Source: Salmonella bongori NCTC 12419
GTDB lineage: Bacteria; Pseudomonadota; Gammaproteobacteria; Enterobacterales; Enterobacteriaceae
Assembly: GCF_000252995.1 (NCBI RefSeq)
Contig: NC_015761.1
Coordinates: 1,302,001 to 1,366,000, forward strand
Reading direction: 5' to 3'
Length of the DNA stretch: 64,000 bases
Below, piece by piece: positions 43,830 through 52,747 of the stretch. The number at the start of each line of letters is the position of its first letter. Position 1 is the first letter of the stretch. A model generated the notes under the pieces. It had not been told where the DNA came from and searched no databases. It worked only from the letters and a program-made list of their open reading frames with translations. The position numbers were made by a program, and so were the translations under genes.

Positions 43830-44879
43830 TCAGGCGGTTAGCGTGGCGGTATCAATAACAAAGCGATAATGGACATCGCCTTTTAGCATTCGTGTATAGG
43901 CGTCGTTAATTTGATCGGCACGGATAAGTTCAATGTCAGCGACAATACCGTGTTTGGCGCAGAAATCAAGCATCTCCTGGGTTTCCGGGATACCGCCAAT
44001 CATTGAGCCGGCGATTGAGCGGCGCTTCATGATCAAATTAAAAACTTCGGGAGACGCGTGCGGCGTGGCTGGCGCGCCGACCAGCGTCATGGTGCCATCG
44101 CGTTTCAGCAGAGAGGTATAAGCATCCAGATTATGCGGCGCCGCGACAGTATTAAGAATAAAGTCAAAACTTTTACTATGCGCTGCCATTTCGTTTTCGC
44201 TGCGGGACACCACTACCTCATCCGCGCCCAGCGTTTTCGCCGCCTCGCGCTTTGATTCCGAAGTGGTGAAAGCGACAACATGCGCGCCCAGCGCGTGCGC
44301 CAGTTTGATTCCCATATGGCCTAATCCGCCAATACCTACAATGCCGACCTTCTTTCCCGGGCCGACTTGCCAGTGGCGTAGCGGCGACCAGGTGGTGATC
44401 CCCGCGCACAATAGCGGCGCGACGGCGGCAAGCTGCTCTTGCGGGTGGCGGATACGTAAAACGTAACGTTCGTGTACCACAATTTGTTGAGAATAACCGC
44501 CCAGCGTATGACCCGGTGCATCCGGGGTTGGGAAATTGTAGGTGCCGATCATCTGGTCGCAATAATTTTCCAGCCCGTCCTGACATTCTTCGCATTGCTT
44601 GCAACTGTCCACTATACAACCTACACCCACCAGATCGCCCACCTGATAAGCGTTGACGTGAGTGCCGGTGGCAGTGACGCGGCCTACGATCTCATGACCC
44701 GGTACACATGGGTAGAGCGTACCGGCCCACTCTGCGCGAACCTGGTGAATGTCGGAATGACAAACGCCGCAATAAGCAATGTCAATTTGCACATCATGCG
44801 GTCCAGGCTCACGGCGGTTGATGTCCATCGCTTCCAGCGGCTGTGTCGCGGAGTACGCGCCAATTGCTTTTATTTTCAT
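43830..44879 (-). CDS. yahK: NADPH-dependent zinc aldehyde reductase, YahK-like
   Basis: A 349-residue zinc-binding medium-chain dehydrogenase, very close to E. coli YahK, which reduces a broad range of aldehydes with NADPH. Catalytic zinc ligands lie in AYCGVCHSDIHQ and GHEIVG, the structural zinc cysteines in CKQCEECQDGLENYC, and the nucleotide fold has GIGGLGHMGIKLA. The start at 44879 (MKIKAIGAYSA, AGGAC upstream) is preferred to 44963, which would add a hydrophobic N-terminus not found in the family. It is divergent from the second lysR, a usual regulator-target layout. Confidence 0.92.
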   Translation of the reverse strand: MKIKAIGAYSATQPLEAMDINRREPGPHDVQIDIAYCGVCHSDIHQVRAEWAGTLYPCVPGHEIVGRVTATGTHVNAYQVGDLVGVGCIVDSCKQCEECQDGLENYCDQMIGTYNFPTPDAPGHTLGGYSQQIVVHERYVLRIRHPQEQLAAVAPLLCAGITTWSPLRHWQVGPGKKVGIVGIGGLGHMGIKLAHALGAHVVAFTTSESKREAAKTLGADEVVVSRSENEMAAHSKSFDFILNTVAAPHNLDAYTSLLKRDGTMTLVGAPATPHASPEVFNLIMKRRSIAGSMIGGIPETQEMLDFCAKHGIVADIELIRADQINDAYTRMLKGDVHYRFVIDTATLTA

Positions 44880-45021
44880 TGTATTAAGTCCTGTTTGAGT
44901 GGTGCACGGTAAAAACGTGAGTTGTGCCGCCATAGCGGGCAGGGGGAGTAAAAGAAGCATCAATAAGGTGATGAAAATTTTACACGTTGAGCGTAGGGTT
45001 ACTAGCTAATGAAAGCTTAAT

Positions 45022-45035
45022 ATGCTTATAAGTAT
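45022..45035. promoter_or_regulatory. LysR-type dyad between yahK and lysR
   Basis: ATGCTTATAAGTAT is an imperfect palindrome with the T-N11-A form expected for LTTRs; a second AGTATTACTTATT follows. It is 23 bp before the lysR start and 140 bp from yahK. The 179-bp gap holds nothing else clear. Confidence 0.45.
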
Positions 45036-45058
45036 TACTTATTAATATCGGAAGCGCC

Positions 45059-46018
45059 ATGAAGCGTAATCTCAACGATCTTTTCTCTTTTATCACCGTC
45101 GCCCGGGAGGGCAGCTTTACCCGGGCTGCCGCCCGTTTAGGCGTCACGCAGCCAGCGTTAAGTCAGGCGATTTCTGCGCTGGAAGAACGCATGAAGATTC
45201 GGTTATTAACGCGCACTACGCGTAGCGTATCCCCGACCGCCGCCGGTGAGCGATTGCTCAATGCTATCGGCGATCGCTTTGATGAGATAGAGGCTGAACT
45301 GGATATGCTGACGGCATTACGTGATAAGCCCGCCGGAACGGTTCGTATCACCTGTGGGCCTGACGTATTACGTACCACTCTATTGCCAAAGTTGACGCCG
45401 CTTTTGCGCGAGTATCCGGATATTCATATTGAATTTGATGCCAACCACGGCTTTCGCGATATCGTGGCAGATCGCTTTGATGCTGGCGTACGGTTAGGCG
45501 ATACCATTGACAAAGATATGATCGCAGTCCCTGTCGGACCCAAAATACGCATGGCTGCGGTAGCTTCGCCGGATTATTTCTCCCGTTTTCCGGTACCCCG
45601 GACGCCGCATGAACTGACGCAGCATCAGTGTATTAATCAGCGGATGGTACGCTCTGGCGCGCTCTATGTCTGGGATTTCGATGAGGATGGCGGCGACCTG
45701 AACGTTCGGGTTAGCGGACAGCTGATATTTAATACTTCTGAACATATTGTAGATGCGGCGCTGGCCGGCCTGGGGATCGCGTTTTTACCGGAAGAGGAAT
45801 TCGGCAACCACATTCAGGAAGGGCGATTGATACGGATACTCGAGCCCTGGTGCCGGCCTTTTGCAGGCTATCATCTTTATTACCCCAGCCGTAAACAGCC
45901 ATCGCCGGCGTTTTCATTAGTGGTCGAGGCGTTGAGGTTACCCGTAACCAGTGATAGGCAGAGGCATCAGGCAATGGCTATCCGCAGCCCTAACGTATCG
46001 GGGTACGGCTCAAAATAA
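45059..46018 (+). CDS. LysR-family transcriptional regulator (second paralogue)
   Basis: A 319-residue LTTR: helix-turn-helix GSFTRAAARLGVTQPALSQA, then LLTRTTRSVSPTAAGERLL and the substrate domain ending in YYPSRKQPSPAFSLVVEALR. Compared with the first regulator it has about 24 extra C-terminal residues with no family similarity. The last 52 bases run into the 3' end of orf319 on the other strand, so the tail looks like read-through into a neighbouring gene at an insertion junction. Likely regulator of divergent yahK. Confidence 0.85.
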   Translation: MKRNLNDLFSFITVAREGSFTRAAARLGVTQPALSQAISALEERMKIRLLTRTTRSVSPTAAGERLLNAIGDRFDEIEAELDMLTALRDKPAGTVRITCGPDVLRTTLLPKLTPLLREYPDIHIEFDANHGFRDIVADRFDAGVRLGDTIDKDMIAVPVGPKIRMAAVASPDYFSRFPVPRTPHELTQHQCINQRMVRSGALYVWDFDEDGGDLNVRVSGQLIFNTSEHIVDAALAGLGIAFLPEEEFGNHIQEGRLIRILEPWCRPFAGYHLYYPSRKQPSPAFSLVVEALRLPVTSDRQRHQAMAIRSPNVSGYGSK

Positions 46019-46926
46019 TTCTGTGTACGCAGATAGGCATCCGGATGCTCCGCCAGGTAGTGTTTTAGTAGCGTTAACGGTGCCAGGATCGGCAATTGGC
46101 CGGCCCGGTAGCGGAGAATGACCTCGCGTAATTCCGCGCGCTGCCTGCTATTCAGGGTGCGGTGAAAATAACCCTGAATATGCATCAGCACATTGGTGTG
46201 ATTTTTACGGGAAGCGGGGTGGCTCAGGATCGTCATCAGTTTCTCCCGGTAGCGGATAAAGAAGGCCTCCAAATCGTCCCACTCGTGCAAACGCGCGACG
46301 AAAGGGCCAATCTCTCGGTAACCGCCCTGGTGGTGGGCGAGAAGCTGAAGTTTGTATCGGCTATGAAACGCGAGCAAACTGTGACGACTCAATCCCTGCG
46401 CACGTAGCGCATTTAATTCATTTAGCGCGAAGACGCGTTCGACAAAATTCTCGCGCAGTACCGGATCGTGCAGGCGGCCATCTTCCTCCACCGGTAGCCA
46501 GGGATATTTATTCATCATCGCGGCGGTAAATAGCCCGGTGCCGGCTTTATGGCCGCGATTACCCTTTTCATCATACAGTCGAACACGCTCCATTCCGCAA
46601 CTGGGGGATTTTGCGCATACGATAAACCCTGCCAGTTCACCTGCCGTAGGTAGAAACCGATCGGCAAAGGCGTTCATCTGTTCAGTAACATCATCGTGCG
46701 GGGCATGACTATAGCGCATCCGGATGTCGCCGCGGGTGGTCTGGATAAGACGCAGCGCAGGGCGAGGAACAGGCAGGCCGATGGCGACCTCCGGACAGAT
46801 CGGTTTGTAGGTCACCCACGGCGCCAGAGAATTCATGACGAAATCCATACGTTTGTGTCCGCCATCAAAGCGTACTGCGGCACCTGTCAGACATGCGCTA
46901 ATGCCGACCACCGGTTTATTTTTCAT
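45967..46926 (-). CDS. DUF523-DUF1722 protein (orf319)
   Basis: Exactly 319 residues from MKNKPVVGISACLTG, matching orf319 of the S. enterica SPI-2 locus. The N-terminal DUF523 domain has conserved cysteines in GISACLTG, YKPICPEVAIG and VCAKSPSCGMERV. The C-terminal DUF1722 (YbgA-like) domain follows from about residue 180 (SRHSLLAFHSRYKLQLLAHH). Biochemical role unknown; the family often sits near photolyase and MerR-type regulator genes. GGGGGAAGAT is its SD. It overlaps the convergent lysR by 52 bases. Confidence 0.85.
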   Translation of the reverse strand: MKNKPVVGISACLTGAAVRFDGGHKRMDFVMNSLAPWVTYKPICPEVAIGLPVPRPALRLIQTTRGDIRMRYSHAPHDDVTEQMNAFADRFLPTAGELAGFIVCAKSPSCGMERVRLYDEKGNRGHKAGTGLFTAAMMNKYPWLPVEEDGRLHDPVLRENFVERVFALNELNALRAQGLSRHSLLAFHSRYKLQLLAHHQGGYREIGPFVARLHEWDDLEAFFIRYREKLMTILSHPASRKNHTNVLMHIQGYFHRTLNSRQRAELREVILRYRAGQLPILAPLTLLKHYLAEHPDAYLRTQNYFEPYPDTLGLRIAIA

Positions 46927-46995
46927 GATCTTCCCCCTATTGAAAGCACGAAGACTGCCGCTGTAATAGCGCAAAATGATCTCCTGCACTCATTT

Positions 46996-47031
46996 AAAAC
47001 TTACACAACTTTGTTTTTTTGTCTAAGTTTT
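46996..47031. promoter_or_regulatory. Long dyad between orf242 and orf319, MlrA-like operator
   Basis: AAAACTTACAC, 14 bases, GTCTAAGTTTT: the outer 8 bp of the arms are perfectly complementary. The layout resembles the MlrA operator (AAAATTGTACA-N12-TGTACAATTTT). It lies 70 bp before the orf319 start, so Orf242 may control orf319 through it. Confidence 0.5.
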
Positions 47032-47098
47032 CGTGTGAATTTTTTTGACGTATCGACATATCACTCAGACAGAAACGAGGGGCCAGGGGGCGTGGCGC

Positions 47099-47827
47099 TT
47101 ATAACGTGATAACCTCAAGCGCTGCGATAACGTTGTGCCACCGGGCGAGCTGCTTTTTCTGTCCGGCGGTGAGCTTGCCTGTCGTGACCAGAAACCATTT
47201 TTGCCGGGCGAACAGTTCGGGCGCCAGTACGGCTGGCGGTGTGGGAAGAACATCGATGCGTAATCCCTGTCCGGTACGGGTTAGCGCTTCCAGCCAGATT
47301 TCGCAGTGATCCGAGAGATGCCAGCCGCTCATAAAGGCATTGTCGCCGGGGGCTTTTCTGTCGCCTTCCAGGCAAAAAGCGGTGTAAGAAATAATGATGC
47401 CATCCAGCACTTCGCGCAGCGTCATCATGGCGGGGAGATGCGCTGACACCTTGCTGCGTAATGGCCGCAGCACATGGGTAACCAGCTCCGCCCGGGGATA
47501 TTCGCGCCCGCAGTCGTAAATTAACTGGCGTAATGCCGCGATTCGCCCTTCATGAAGGTGTTGAAGCATCGTTTCCTGGAGCGTTATCCAGTTATCGCTC
47601 TGGTGACTGGCCGGACGCGACAACAGCGGTTTAACCTGGCTTATGGGCACGCCTTTTCTCATCCAGTCCAGGATGCTCAGCGCTTGTTGGACATCGTCAT
47701 CACTGTACAGGCGATGCCCGCCGTCAGTTCGCTGCGGTTTCAGCAAACCATAACGCCGTTGCCACGCTCTTAGCGTGGTGGCATTGATACCGCATAGCCG
47801 GGCAAACTCGCCGATAGAGTACGACAT
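47099..47827 (-). CDS. MerR-family regulator, MlrA-like (orf242)
   Basis: A 242-residue MerR regulator. The helix-turn-helix and wing are in SIGEFARLCGINATTLRAW followed by RRYGLLKPQRTDGGHRLYS, with the coil ILDWMRKGVPISQVKPLL after it. The C-terminal domain resembles MlrA/CarH-type B12-binding domains in length, but the cobalamin-binding signature is not visible. It matches orf242 (STM1390), which lies next to ssrB in S. enterica. SD is weak (GGATTTCACC). An intrinsic terminator ends 13 bp before its ATG. Confidence 0.88.
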   Translation of the reverse strand: MSYSIGEFARLCGINATTLRAWQRRYGLLKPQRTDGGHRLYSDDDVQQALSILDWMRKGVPISQVKPLLSRPASHQSDNWITLQETMLQHLHEGRIAALRQLIYDCGREYPRAELVTHVLRPLRSKVSAHLPAMMTLREVLDGIIISYTAFCLEGDRKAPGDNAFMSGWHLSDHCEIWLEALTRTGQGLRIDVLPTPPAVLAPELFARQKWFLVTTGKLTAGQKKQLARWHNVIAALEVITL

Positions 47828-47840
47828 GGTGAAATCCGTT

Positions 47841-47883
47841 AAAAAAGCGTTTTACCCGCCAGTATAAAGCAGGCGGTAAAACG
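47841..47883 (-). terminator. Intrinsic terminator of the left T6SS arm
   Basis: On the minus strand CGTTTTACCGCC pairs with GGCGGGTAAAACG (one bulged base), then GCTTTTTT. It starts right after the DUF4280 stop. The loop contains TATACT, a possible -10 for orf242. Confidence 0.85.
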
Positions 47884-47884
47884 G

Positions 47885-48274
47885 CTACACCATTGTTTGC
47901 ATCTGGCCCGGTTGGACAATCTGGATTATGCCAGCCCACATGCACATTAATTGTGATTGCATATTGAGGGCGGGCATATTGCCAACCAGTGCTGTGGGCG
48001 AGCCGGGCATCCAGGGGGCGACAGTTGCGGGAATGCAGGGCATGGGAGTCAGTACGCCGAGCGCCGCCGCGGTGGCCGCGACAACGCTGGGGTTGGCCAT
48101 ACTACTGCACATACCAAACGGCAAAATATTGACCATCGGTTTATTATCCATAATCGTGGCCATCGGCAGGCCGCTAACCAGTGTGCGGTTAGCAGGTAAT
48201 ACATTGAGTACGGAAGGTGCGAGGCCAAAGGAGCAACATATTGTTGCGCCTGTACACACAGCAGGACAACTCAT
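47885..48274 (-). CDS. DUF4280 PAAR-like protein of the T6SS
   Basis: A 129-residue protein of the DUF4280 (PAAR-like) family, rich in Cys, Met, Pro and Gly: VCTGATICCSFGLAPS near the start, repeated short hydrophobic turns, and GVLTPMPCIPATVAPW. PAAR-like proteins cap the VgrG spike and carry effectors; DUF4280 members are thought to do the same. It overlaps tssA by four bases and is the last gene of the left arm. No toxin domain is fused to it. Confidence 0.8.
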   Translation of the reverse strand: MSCPAVCTGATICCSFGLAPSVLNVLPANRTLVSGLPMATIMDNKPMVNILPFGMCSSMANPSVVAATAAALGVLTPMPCIPATVAPWMPGSPTALVGNMPALNMQSQLMCMWAGIIQIVQPGQMQTMV

Positions 48275-49197
48275 GGTAACACCCCCAGTTGCCGCCAGAG
48301 CTGGCGGGCGGCTTCATCGCTGACGAGCAATTCGTTAAGTAACTCTGGTAACGGCGTATGTCCCCATATACAGGCGCGATGTAGCAGATAAGGCACCGGA
48401 CTATGGGGTTCCGTACGCTGCAGGTAGTCCGCAATCTGTTTAAGCATCTGGTAGGCCTCTTCACGGCTGGCGAATGCCGGCGAGTTCGTCGCCGCAGATA
48501 TTTGCGTTTCTCCGGCTTCCGACTGTGGACGTTCAGTGACGCTATGTCCCAGCGCCTGTTGACAGGTTTTAATTTTCTGCTCCAGCACATTGAAAGAGGG
48601 GGCAGTTGCGTCAGGCCAGTTCTGGCAAAGATCGGTAAGGCGCTGCAGCCACTTCAGGCTCGCCGTTAGGGCCAGACCAATATTGGCCTGCATTTCAGGG
48701 GGAGGGAGATCGTGGCGTTTTCCCTGTTGCCATTGCGCCAGCGAGATGGTTTCCTCCTCGCAGGTAAACAGCGGCGCGTTAGCAACCATCGCGGCATAAT
48801 GCTGCGCTACCCAGCAGAGTGGGGCAGCGCGATAATCGTAATCGTCATCCTTAATTTGTGGATGTAGCTCGTTCGGGTAGCGCTCCAGCGCCAGCGCCAG
48901 CAGGGACAGCGCGTCGGGCAGCGCCACCAGACCGCGCAGGTGTAACCAGGCTTCCCCCAGCCAGCTCATAATCACCAGATCTTTACTGCGCGATAGCGTT
49001 AACTCGCAGGCCAGCCGGGCGACCTCTTCCCAATCGGCGCGTCGCGGCGTGCTTTGCCAGACGCCGGTCGGCAGAGTTTCATCATCCTGTTGCCGCGCCG
49101 CCGCCAGCCGGTCGAATTCCGGCGAGTAGCGTACCGATTCTCCACAAGGATGCTCCGGGCTGACAGGCGTCAGTAGCGTCTCTATAGCTTCCATCAT
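48271..49197 (-). CDS. tssA: T6SS assembly/cap protein TssA
   Basis: An ImpA N-terminal-domain protein of 308 residues: EHPCGESVRYSPEFDRLAAA then ADWEEVARLACELTLSRSKD and AWLHLRGLVALPDAL are family hallmarks. TssA primes the baseplate and sheath polymerisation. The short length suggests a short TssA type with a small C-terminal domain. Two ATGs in tandem (49197 and 49194) follow AGGAG; the second has the better spacing. Confidence 0.9.
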   Translation of the reverse strand: MMEAIETLLTPVSPEHPCGESVRYSPEFDRLAAARQQDDETLPTGVWQSTPRRADWEEVARLACELTLSRSKDLVIMSWLGEAWLHLRGLVALPDALSLLALALERYPNELHPQIKDDDYDYRAAPLCWVAQHYAAMVANAPLFTCEEETISLAQWQQGKRHDLPPPEMQANIGLALTASLKWLQRLTDLCQNWPDATAPSFNVLEQKIKTCQQALGHSVTERPQSEAGETQISAATNSPAFASREEAYQMLKQIADYLQRTEPHSPVPYLLHRACIWGHTPLPELLNELLVSDEAARQLWRQLGVLP

Positions 49198-49207
49198 CTT
49201 CTCCTGA

Positions 49208-52200
49208 TTATTCTTTTGCGCTAAGCGGTACCCACGCCAGCGGCGCTTTCCCTTCCGCGTCCAGTAACGCGACGTTGAAATAAACGGTGGCCTGGGCCCG
49301 CTGCTGGCCGTTACCGGTAGGCAGGCTGAAGCGCAGAGATAATGGCAATGCTAACTCGCCACCAGGACGCTGTTGGCTTATCATTCGCAACAGCGACCAC
49401 GCGCCCTGCCAGCGCCAGCGTCCGGTATCATCCACCACCGTCACGCTTTGCGGCGAACCTGGTAAAGGCCGCCAGGCGGAATTAGTTGCCCAGCGCAGGC
49501 TGAAGCTCAGATTATCGCCGCTTCGCCAGTGCAGATCTTCCCTCGTGCCGCCAGGGTAGCTTATCGACTGCTGATTGCCGCTAAGACGCCAGTCGACTAT
49601 CTGATCCGCTCCTGCTTCTTTATCACGTTGGGTGCGCCAGTGGACGCGCACGACTACGCCGTCGGGGGAGAGCAGCGCGGCGAGCAGCGGCTGTGCAGCC
49701 GCCAACTGCTGGATCAGTGGCGGCTGAATGGCGAGGGAGTCCGCGGGCAGCGTGGCGAGAAGTTGCGTGAGTTCGCGCACTCGATCAACATCGGCGTCTG
49801 GCGCGTGAGGTAAGGTGGTAAACGGAAAATGGCCTGCCAGCCAGACGTTATAGAGGTTACTAATGGCTTGTACCGTACCGGCGCTCTCGTGCTGGCGTAA
49901 CTGCTGGCATTTTTGCTGTGAGGCGTTGATTAGCGAATTCAGCGACTGGCTGTAAAAATCGTTGCTGCCGGAGGCGGTAAACGGCGTCAGTTCGCTCTGA
50001 CAATTCTGCGCATTCAGCGTCGGTATCATGGCGGCAAGCGCCGTCATTCGCGCGGGCGGACTGGTCGGGTCTTGTTGTTGCAGACGTTGCATCGCGCCAA
50101 GCGAGTTTGTCCAGCGCATAATAAGCTGGTTGTCTTCGCTGTTAAGCCATGGCCGCTGCCGGTCAAGCCACGCGATATCCTGCTGGTAACGGGCAAGCGT
50201 GGCGGAAATTTGCTCCGTCTGCGCATTCGCCCAACTTGTCATCCTTTGACTGCTATCCTGTGCCTGTTCCGGGGTCATATAATTTACGGCTGGTGGCGCG
50301 TTGGCTGGCAATAGGGCGCTGCCCTCGCGGCGGATACGGGCGATAATCTGTACCGCAATTTGCTGGCGAAGCGCCACTGCGCGCTGCGGGCGATTAAGTT
50401 GAACTAAGGCGTCGATTGCCTGACCCGCGCTTAACGTGTCGATGTTGTTCTCCTGCACGGCTTCCGGCGCATCGGCATAGAGCGCCTGTAACATTGCATT
50501 TTCGACCGCATTCTGCGCCAGCGACAGTAATTTGGGCCGCCACAGGCTGTCCGGCAGTTGCTGGATGAAACGCTGGTAGCCGTTATACAGCATTAATGCT
50601 TGCTGCAACTGTAATTCTCCCGGATAGCCGGATTTATTGGGTTGCGTCTGGTTTGTGCCACGCTGCCAGAAGGGCTGGTTAAGCAGGCCGCGTAAACTTT
50701 TTTGCAGCGCAAGAATATCTGGAGATACGCTGAATTCGCCTTCCGGCGACTGTTCGGTCAGCGAAGAAAAATGCAGTCGCGAGCCGTCAACCTGCGCCAG
50801 AAAACGCTGTCGCAGTAACGCCTCATGGCGTAGCAACGCCTGGCCGACCTTATTATCAATAAGCCTCAGGGAGTGAGCCTGCGCCAGCAGATCGTCCAGC
50901 GGTAGGCGGATAGGGGAATGCGCCGCATCGCGGCTGAGATTATTAATTGTTGCCAGCGCACTTTGTAAACGGCTGATCTGGCGCACCAGCGAGCGGACAA
51001 AAAACGGCGTTACCGCCGTACCGTTACTGAACAACGTCAGTATCTGCTCCAGTTGCTCCTCATTGTTGTCAAGGCTGGTGTTGCCATAGTGCTGTTCCAG
51101 CCAGCGCATCGTCTCCCGGGAAAAGAGCTCGCTATTGCGCTGCGTCAGATCGCTGATTTCCGGCAGGCGCAGACGGTTGATATTGAGAGTGGCAAACAGT
51201 TCATTTAGCGCGGTCCGTGAGGGTAACGAGTCGGTATCGACATTAACCCCCCAGACGCTGGCGGAGATGGCCGCTAAAGTCTGGACAGTGGGTTGTTTTA
51301 CCTGCATAAGCTGGAGCAAGGGCAGGTAATGGGCCTCCATCTGTTTGGTCTGGGCGAGAAGCTGGGTGATGTTCCGGTAACGTTCATCAGGCAGTAGATC
51401 GTCATGCTCGCCCGAAAGTTCGCCGGCGCGGGGAGTTTGATCCTGCAGACAGACGCTATTGGCGGCAGGGGCCAACAGGCTTGCCAGCGTTGCATTCTGG
51501 AATGTTTCACGCAGTTTATTATCGGTACGGCTGAACAGCGAACCGGGCCAGACGATGGAGCGGAACTGCCACTGTGGCACCGCGTTCAGAATACGCCAGT
51601 AGAGCGTAGCGGTACGTTCGCCAGAGTTGCTGTCGCGAGCGGTTTGAGTGGCGAGTAATTGCAGGCGATCGTGTAGCACCAGGGCATTGGTATGCTGGTA
51701 ATGCCAGCTCCAGATCATCGCCACCAGCCAGAGAATACCCGCGCAACTATAGCAGGCAAGCGTAATAAAATGGCGCCGCAGATTAAGTCGCAGCAGACGG
51801 CGAACCGGGAGCGCCAGCCCGCTTTCGGCAATGATTTTTCCCTCCAGTAAATTCTGGCAAAACTGCATGTGTGGTTTATCGGCGATAGCGCTGCGGGCGA
51901 CAAACCAGATGCCGCGTAGCAACGGCGGTTCGTCCCTGGCGCTGCTATTGAGCAAGGTATCAAAATAATCATGCAGGGGGGTGGCGATAGTGGGGAAAAA
52001 CTCCGGCAGTCTGAAAAGCGTGCCTGACGTGTGTCCATGCAATGTGCCCAGCGCTGTAATAACATCGCGCAGGGTATGGCGCGTGTTGGCCAGCGCGTCG
52101 TCAATCCATACTGACTTCCAGATAGCCTCCCGGGCGACCGGAATTGCGCTGCCTATCGGGCTACGTTTGGCCTCATCAGACAAAAGCGTCAGTAAATCCT

Positions 52201-52747
52201 GAGTGCCTTCGATCTCTTCCAGACCGCTTACTATCAGATAGACTGGCAGGCTCAAGCCACATGCCTGCTGGATTTGATGGCAGTTATTCAGCAGTTGCGC
52301 CTGCTTATTGTCATCACCGCGCAACGCGTCAAGCGGTAGAGTGATAATCATCGCATCCAGAGGACGCTGGGGGCGGCTTTTTACCAGCGCCGCCAGCAGT
52401 TTTTGCCAGTCGCTTTGTCTGATGAGCCGCTTTTTGCCCGGCATTTGCAGAGTTTGCGGCACACAAAGCAGTGAACACTGCTGGTTATACCACCACTGCC
52501 CGAACCAGTATTCTGCGCCATCGGCGAGCGACCAGCTGCGGCACAGCAGGCGGTTATCCGCCTCGTCGCCCAGCATCAGGATTCGGTTACTATCGTAGGG
52601 ATCCTGGCCGCCGCAGGCGTGCTGGATCTCTTTTTGTGCGCGGATAAACGTGTTATTGCGGTATTCCCATTGCCACCAGAGGCACCAGAGGGTCACCACC
52701 AACAGCACCAACACAATAATAAGAAGCGTAAGCCAGGGTTGCGTCAC
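49208..52747 (-). CDS. tssM: T6SS membrane-complex protein TssM (IcmF)
   Basis: Inner-membrane core protein (1179 residues) that links TssL to TssJ. One N-terminal membrane segment (residues 5-26) and another near 335-357 (HFITLACYSCAGILWLVAMIW region) flank a cytoplasmic domain; the rest is periplasmic, with the IcmF-related and C-terminal beta domains. The place where many TssM proteins carry a Walker A motif reads ILMLGDEADNRLLC, which is not a P-loop, so ATP binding is doubtful. It overlaps tssL by four bases. Confidence 0.93.
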   Translation of the reverse strand: MTQPWLTLLIIVLVLLVVTLWCLWWQWEYRNNTFIRAQKEIQHACGGQDPYDSNRILMLGDEADNRLLCRSWSLADGAEYWFGQWWYNQQCSLLCVPQTLQMPGKKRLIRQSDWQKLLAALVKSRPQRPLDAMIITLPLDALRGDDNKQAQLLNNCHQIQQACGLSLPVYLIVSGLEEIEGTQDLLTLLSDEAKRSPIGSAIPVAREAIWKSVWIDDALANTRHTLRDVITALGTLHGHTSGTLFRLPEFFPTIATPLHDYFDTLLNSSARDEPPLLRGIWFVARSAIADKPHMQFCQNLLEGKIIAESGLALPVRRLLRLNLRRHFITLACYSCAGILWLVAMIWSWHYQHTNALVLHDRLQLLATQTARDSNSGERTATLYWRILNAVPQWQFRSIVWPGSLFSRTDNKLRETFQNATLASLLAPAANSVCLQDQTPRAGELSGEHDDLLPDERYRNITQLLAQTKQMEAHYLPLLQLMQVKQPTVQTLAAISASVWGVNVDTDSLPSRTALNELFATLNINRLRLPEISDLTQRNSELFSRETMRWLEQHYGNTSLDNNEEQLEQILTLFSNGTAVTPFFVRSLVRQISRLQSALATINNLSRDAAHSPIRLPLDDLLAQAHSLRLIDNKVGQALLRHEALLRQRFLAQVDGSRLHFSSLTEQSPEGEFSVSPDILALQKSLRGLLNQPFWQRGTNQTQPNKSGYPGELQLQQALMLYNGYQRFIQQLPDSLWRPKLLSLAQNAVENAMLQALYADAPEAVQENNIDTLSAGQAIDALVQLNRPQRAVALRQQIAVQIIARIRREGSALLPANAPPAVNYMTPEQAQDSSQRMTSWANAQTEQISATLARYQQDIAWLDRQRPWLNSEDNQLIMRWTNSLGAMQRLQQQDPTSPPARMTALAAMIPTLNAQNCQSELTPFTASGSNDFYSQSLNSLINASQQKCQQLRQHESAGTVQAISNLYNVWLAGHFPFTTLPHAPDADVDRVRELTQLLATLPADSLAIQPPLIQQLAAAQPLLAALLSPDGVVVRVHWRTQRDKEAGADQIVDWRLSGNQQSISYPGGTREDLHWRSGDNLSFSLRWATNSAWRPLPGSPQSVTVVDDTGRWRWQGAWSLLRMISQQRPGGELALPLSLRFSLPTGNGQQRAQATVYFNVALLDAEGKAPLAWVPLSAKE

